Below are positions 60,052 to 64,000 of a stretch of DNA of 64,000 bases, in pieces. The position numbers and the translations under genes are program-made. Numbering within the stretch: the first letter of the stretch is position 1; every line of letters begins with the position of its first letter. The notes under the pieces are model-generated. The model did not search any database. It was not told the origin of the DNA and saw only the letters and a program-made list of their open reading frames with translations. The DNA is from Phycomyces blakesleeanus NRRL 1555(-) (lineage: Eukaryota; Mucoromycota; Mucoromycetes; Mucorales; Phycomycetaceae): positions 310,001-374,000 of the forward strand of contig NW_017265139.1 of assembly GCF_001638985.1 (NCBI RefSeq), given 5' to 3'.

Positions 60052-62325
60052 TGTGTGCGCAAATTTATATTATACTATGAACCACACGAAACAAATATAT
60101 TTTTCTCTTTTGCTTCTCTTTTAAAGGAAGAAAGAAATAATAAAATAAAATAATATTAAAGCTCTAAACTTTGTTTGTATTTATATATGTATATGTATTG
60201 CTTATGGACGCGTAGGTTTCTGGTGATGTCGTCGAAGGTGCTGTCACCATTGCCAAGTACTTTGCTGCCAAGAACCAGCCCGAACTCCTCGGCTCTTCCA
60301 AGACTGAGCAAGTCGAGGTAAAAATAAAATAAATATTAAAAATATGGGCTATTGGCTTCCTTGGCAAAAGAAGGAAAAGAGGTTTTTTTTTAATAAAAAA
60401 AAGAGAAATAAAGAAGGATTTAAAGAAGTAGTCAGTAGTATCAGTAGCTTGGCTTACGTCACATATATTGATTGATTTCTAACATATATTTTGAATACCC
60501 CTTCTACCCTATTATTATTATTCTAAAAAAAATAAAGGTTGAAGAATGGCTCTCGTGGGTCATTGCCCTCAAAGCTCTTGAAAAAAAGCAAGTTGTTGCT
60601 ACCTTGAAGGTAAACACTATTAGTGTGCACATACATAAATACATGAATACTGCACATGTGTGTGTGTGCGCTGGTAATTTTTTGAATCTATATTCATCAA
60701 TTTTCATTACTTAGAAATTGGACGCACATCTCAGCACCCGCACCTTTGTGGCCTTGAACCGTCTTACCATTGCCGATCTCTTGATCTTTGCCAACGTGCA
60801 CAAGTTCTCTGTAAGTCGCAATTGAATAACATACATTACGAAACAAGCAAAAAGCAAAAAAAAGGAAAAAGAAACAAGAAGAAAAAGAGGAATTTAATGC
60901 GTATATATCGTTGGAATTCATTCTTATTCTTGTGTATGTGAATAGAAAGAGATCAAGGTCACCACCATGCCCAACGTCTTGAGATGGTTCGATCTTATCC
61001 AGAATGTTGCTGTTAAGAACAACAACATCAAGGACTTTGACCTCATTGAGATCAACTTGAAGGATGTTCCTGAACCTGTCTTTGCTGCACCTGTTGCCGT
61101 AAGTATTTCAAAGGATTAGAGAGAGAGAGTGAGATTACTAAACATACACAATATGAGATTAGAAGAAGGACAAGAAGGCTGCTGCTGCTGGTGACAAGGC
61201 TGCCAAGTCTGATGAAAAGGCACCTAAGGCCGATGCCAAGGCTGCCAAGGCTGACGAGAAGGCACCTAAGGCTGAGGAAAAGGGTGACAAGAAGGATAAG
61301 AAAGATAAGAAGGAAAAGAAGGAAAAGAAGGAAAAGAAGCCCGGTAAGTTATATATATAAACAAACATAGAATTATAGCTAAAGAAAAACAATCGATGAA
61401 TATTTTTGTATTTCTTTTTATCTGACATGACATGTAAAACATATAGCTGCTGCCCCCGTTGAGTCTGACCAGGCTCCTGTCTCCAGATTGGACATCCGTG
61501 TTGGTTTCATCCACTCTTGCAAGAAGCATCCTGATGCTGATTCTCTTTATGTCGAGGAGATTGACCTTGGTGATGGTGCCGGTGTTCACCGCACCGTTGT
61601 TTCTGGCTTGGTCCGCTGGGTCCCTATTGAGGAGATGCAGGTACGCTTATAAACACACACACACATATATATATATACATATTTAAAAGCGAGTGAATAT
61701 ATTTGAATATATCTACCTACCTACCTACCTACCTACCCACCACCTACCTTACCAGAATGATTTTCTTGCTAATATAAAAATGTAACGTGTATTTTTTTTA
61801 AAAAAAAATTGCATTTGTTTATTGTATTAGAACCGTTGGGTTATCTGCTTGGCCAACTTGAAGCCTGCTAGCATGCGTGGTATTAAGTCTGAGGCCATGG
61901 TACTGTGCGCCACTGCCAACGATGGTAGCAAGGTTGAATTGCTTGCTCCTGTCGATACTAGCAAGGTCCAACCCGGTGACAGAGTATTCTTTGAGGGAAT
62001 GGAAGGTAATAAGACTATACATATAGATACAAGAGTAAAATATTTTTTATTGGTTGCGTGGTTGCGTGGTTACTTGGCAAAGAGATTACTTAGTTACCTG
62101 TTTTTTTTATCTCACTCTAATATGCTTTTTTATTTATTTACTTTAGGTGAACCCGAGAAGATTCTTCCTCCCAAGAAGAAGTACTGGGAAGCTGTTCAGC
62201 CTGACTTCAAAACTGAGGATGATACCTTGGCTTACTTCCAAGGAAAGCCTTTCTTGATCAAGACTGCCTCTGGTGAGACTGTCAAGTGCAAGGTTGCTAC
62301 TGTTCAGGGTGGTGGAATCAAATAA
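59819..62325 (+). CDS. ARC1: Aminoacyl-tRNA synthetase cofactor Arc1 (AIMP1/EMAPII-like)
   Basis: Nine exons (59819-59935, 60216-60317, 60538-60609, 60715-60810, 60946-61098, 61163-61343, 61447-61640, 61831-62005, 62147-62325) keep phase and give 422 aa. The N-terminal 180 residues are GST-like ([41 protein letters not shown]), the part that docks MetRS and GluRS. A Lys/Ala-rich linker ([15 protein letters not shown]) follows and binds tRNA non-specifically. The C-terminal domain is the OB-fold tRNA-binding domain ([76 protein letters not shown]) plus the EMAPII-like extension. Arc1 delivers tRNAs to the two synthetases in the cytosol. Introns are long and microsatellite-rich. Confidence 0.95.
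60012..60037 (+). repeat. CA dinucleotide run in the first ARC1 intron
   Basis: About 13 CA units followed by a TA run. Confidence 0.9.
61709..61741 (+). repeat. CTAC tetranucleotide run in an ARC1 intron
   Basis: Tandem CTAC units ending CCCACC. Confidence 0.9.
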
Positions 62326-62822
62326 ATTGATTTACTTTACAAATAATGACAACAACAACAACAACAATAATAATAATAATAATAATAATAATACTAATAC
62401 TAATAATTGCACATATGGAATAACTACACATACACCCATCAATTCACACATGTATTCTTTTATTGAATTCATGCATGCGGTGTTCCAAGCGGTTGGGCAA
62501 AAAACAATAATGATGCAGACAAAATGTCTAATGAAGCATAATTCTCTTTCTTCTTCCTTTTCATTTATTTATTTATTTATTGCTGCTCATAAAATTAAGC
62601 GAGTGTGACGCGATTACAAAGAAAAATATATAGTTGTAGATATAAAAAGAAGTATATTTTTTGATCTGTCACACAGTCACATATTGTTGAGATGAAAAAT
62701 TGTGTGTATTTCTTTTTTGATACCACTATATGTCTTTACATAGTAGAGTATTTGAATAATTTAATATACAATTATTGTTATTAATAGTGCTGCTATTACT
62801 TAAATAAATATATGTGTGTACA
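62326..62822. other. 3' region of ARC1 with AAT microsatellite
   Basis: It begins with ACA and AAT trinucleotide runs (about 62347-62394). The rest is AT-rich, with several AATAAA-like strings and no coding potential. Confidence 0.4.
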
Positions 62823-63084
62823 TGCTATTCACCAGCGTACGAGGGAATTGTCGAAGGAATTGACAAAATTTCTAAAATAAGGACTCTAGTTACAAAAGAA
62901 AAATATATATACTAAACGACCATACTTTATAAAGCTCATTTGCTATAGCCAAGATGAAACAGATCATTGACAAAAAATAAAAAAAGGACAGGGTATTTTA
63001 GTAAATGATTAAAAAACATATGCTTAATAACAAGCGGAATCTTATATGGCGTGGCTCAATTCCCTCGTACGCTGGTGAATAGCA
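62823..63084. mobile_element. MITE-like element with 28-bp perfect terminal inverted repeats
   Basis: The 28 bases at 62823-62850 (start TGCTATTCACCAGCGTACG) are exactly the reverse complement of 63057-63084. The 206 bp between them are AT-rich and non-coding. I see no clear target-site duplication. Size, perfect TIRs and lack of coding sequence fit a miniature inverted-repeat transposable element. Confidence 0.75.
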
Positions 63085-64000
63085 AAACCCTATTTTTAAG
63101 AAAGTGCCATATTCAATAAGCCTGACTGTATAGCAATTTAAAGAACATTTGAGTTGTAATATAGAAGCATTTCAAACTTTACTAAACCTCTTGTGTACTA
63201 GATGCTGTGTATAGCGTGTTGTATATAGGCGTGTATTAAATAGTTTGTCCTTGGAAGGTGTAGAAGTGCGTTTTTCTTCTCTTCTTCCATTTGCTTGAGA
63301 AAATTCCGTTTATGACGACAAAAGCGAATGTACGAAACACAAGCCGCTCTTTTGTTTTTTTTTGGGGGAGAGGCATATGGCTCTGTAATAAGGTTTATTT
63401 TCAACGTGGGTATTGTCCTAAAAAGGCAATCTCGCTGTTTAGTTGATATATACGAAACTAAAAAATAGAGGTGTCTTCAAGCCTGAATTGCAAACGTTTT
63501 CAAGTTTGTATTTTACTCGGCGAATAAAATTCCAATGTCTGTTTGCCGAATTTCATGGTGGCTATTTAGTGAGCATTTGAGCTTATTTTTCTCCCTTCAA
63601 AACAAAACATAAGATAGCCAGGAGTCTCTTCTTTACATTTAATTAATAGAGTAGGCCTCGGAAAGCCAATCTTATTAAGGTCTATTTTCCTTATATTTTT
63701 TTCAGTGTTAATATTTTCAACTTATAAATCCTCACAGCTGTGTCTGAGTTTTATTTTTATTTTTGATTGGGTTTTACAAATAATTATTTTTTAGCTGTCT
63801 TGAAATTATCACAACTCGACACCCTCTATAATTAAATAAAATATCGCATTTTTTTTTTTAAAAAAAAAGATAAATCTGAGCATATCATTCGCTCCATACA
63901 AACAAAAAAATTTTAAAAAAAAGTGTTGTAAGTTTTGAAAAAATAGCGTCAAAATCCTTTAATTACTACAAACTAACAGCAGTCACAGTCCATCTGAACT
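63085..64000. other. AT-rich end of the window
   Basis: No supportable gene. It holds a T(11)A(9) palindrome (63849-63868) directly followed by copy 2 of the dispersed repeat. The open stretch at 63198-63404 on the minus strand shows no features. Confidence 0.4.
63870..63911 (+). repeat. Dispersed repeat, copy 2
   Basis: Matches 2918-2957 in two blocks (ATAAATCTGAG and GCTCCATACAAACAAAAA) with a differing 9-10-bp spacer. It begins directly after a T(11)A(9) palindrome. Confidence 0.5.

Overview
The window is nuclear DNA of a filamentous fungus, very probably an early-diverging one of the Mucoromycota (Mucorales-like). It is AT-rich, and its genes are cut by many short introns (about 45-130 bp, GT-AG with a few GC-AG, TTNAG acceptors). 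It also carries relics of protein families that I know mainly as multicopy families of Mucoromycota. I cannot name the species from sequence alone.

Layout. 0-5.5 kb: the 3' part of a seven-pass membrane protein (TM7S3/TM198-like) on +, VPS55 on -, then a repeat-derived stretch with two lineage-type gene copies. 6-15 kb (mostly -): a four-TM claudin/SUR7-like protein with a long disordered tail, a calmodulin-like protein, ribosomal protein uS5 (RPS2), a degenerate repeat-family relic, a variant cyclin-dependent kinase and a small zinc-knuckle protein. 15.4-18.8 kb: a 13-exon phospholipase D on -. 18.9-26.3 kb: a gene-poor stretch holding a dead Tc1/mariner transposase. 26.3-28.4 kb: a C2-domain protein with YGQ-rich and alanine/acidic heptad repeats, and a secreted defensin-like peptide on -. 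30.2-36.6 kb: a giant (about 2055 aa) low-complexity protein. 37.2-45.8 kb: PEX5, GEMIN2 (-), CWH43, and a tubby/LURP-like protein. 46.7-52 kb (-): a small hypothetical gene, a BCS1-like AAA ATPase, and a biotin-pathway KAPA synthase ending in a peroxisomal signal. 53.0-53.8 kb: a PHO80/PCL-type cyclin. 57.2-58.7 kb (-): a tail-anchored coiled-coil protein. 59.8-62.3 kb: the aminoacyl-tRNA-synthetase cofactor ARC1. The end holds a 262-bp element with 28-bp terminal inverted repeats and a short dispersed repeat also found near 2.9 kb.

Functional links. PEX5 (PTS1 import receptor) and a KAPA synthase ending in PKL both belong to peroxisomal biotin synthesis. The CDK and the PCL cyclin are both cell-cycle/nutrient regulators. 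VPS55, PLD, CWH43, the C2 protein and the tail-anchored protein serve endomembranes. There are no operons; neighbours are independent, apart from a 208-bp divergent GEMIN2/CWH43 promoter.

The most notable points are a probable one-nucleotide exon in VPS55, the CS-alpha-beta defensin-like peptide, GC-AG introns in two genes, a CDK lacking the PSTAIRE motif and the Thr14 inhibitory site, and the two repeat-built proteins. For genes with fully listed exons I checked that reading phase is kept across every junction. All exon models are by eye and untested by transcripts.
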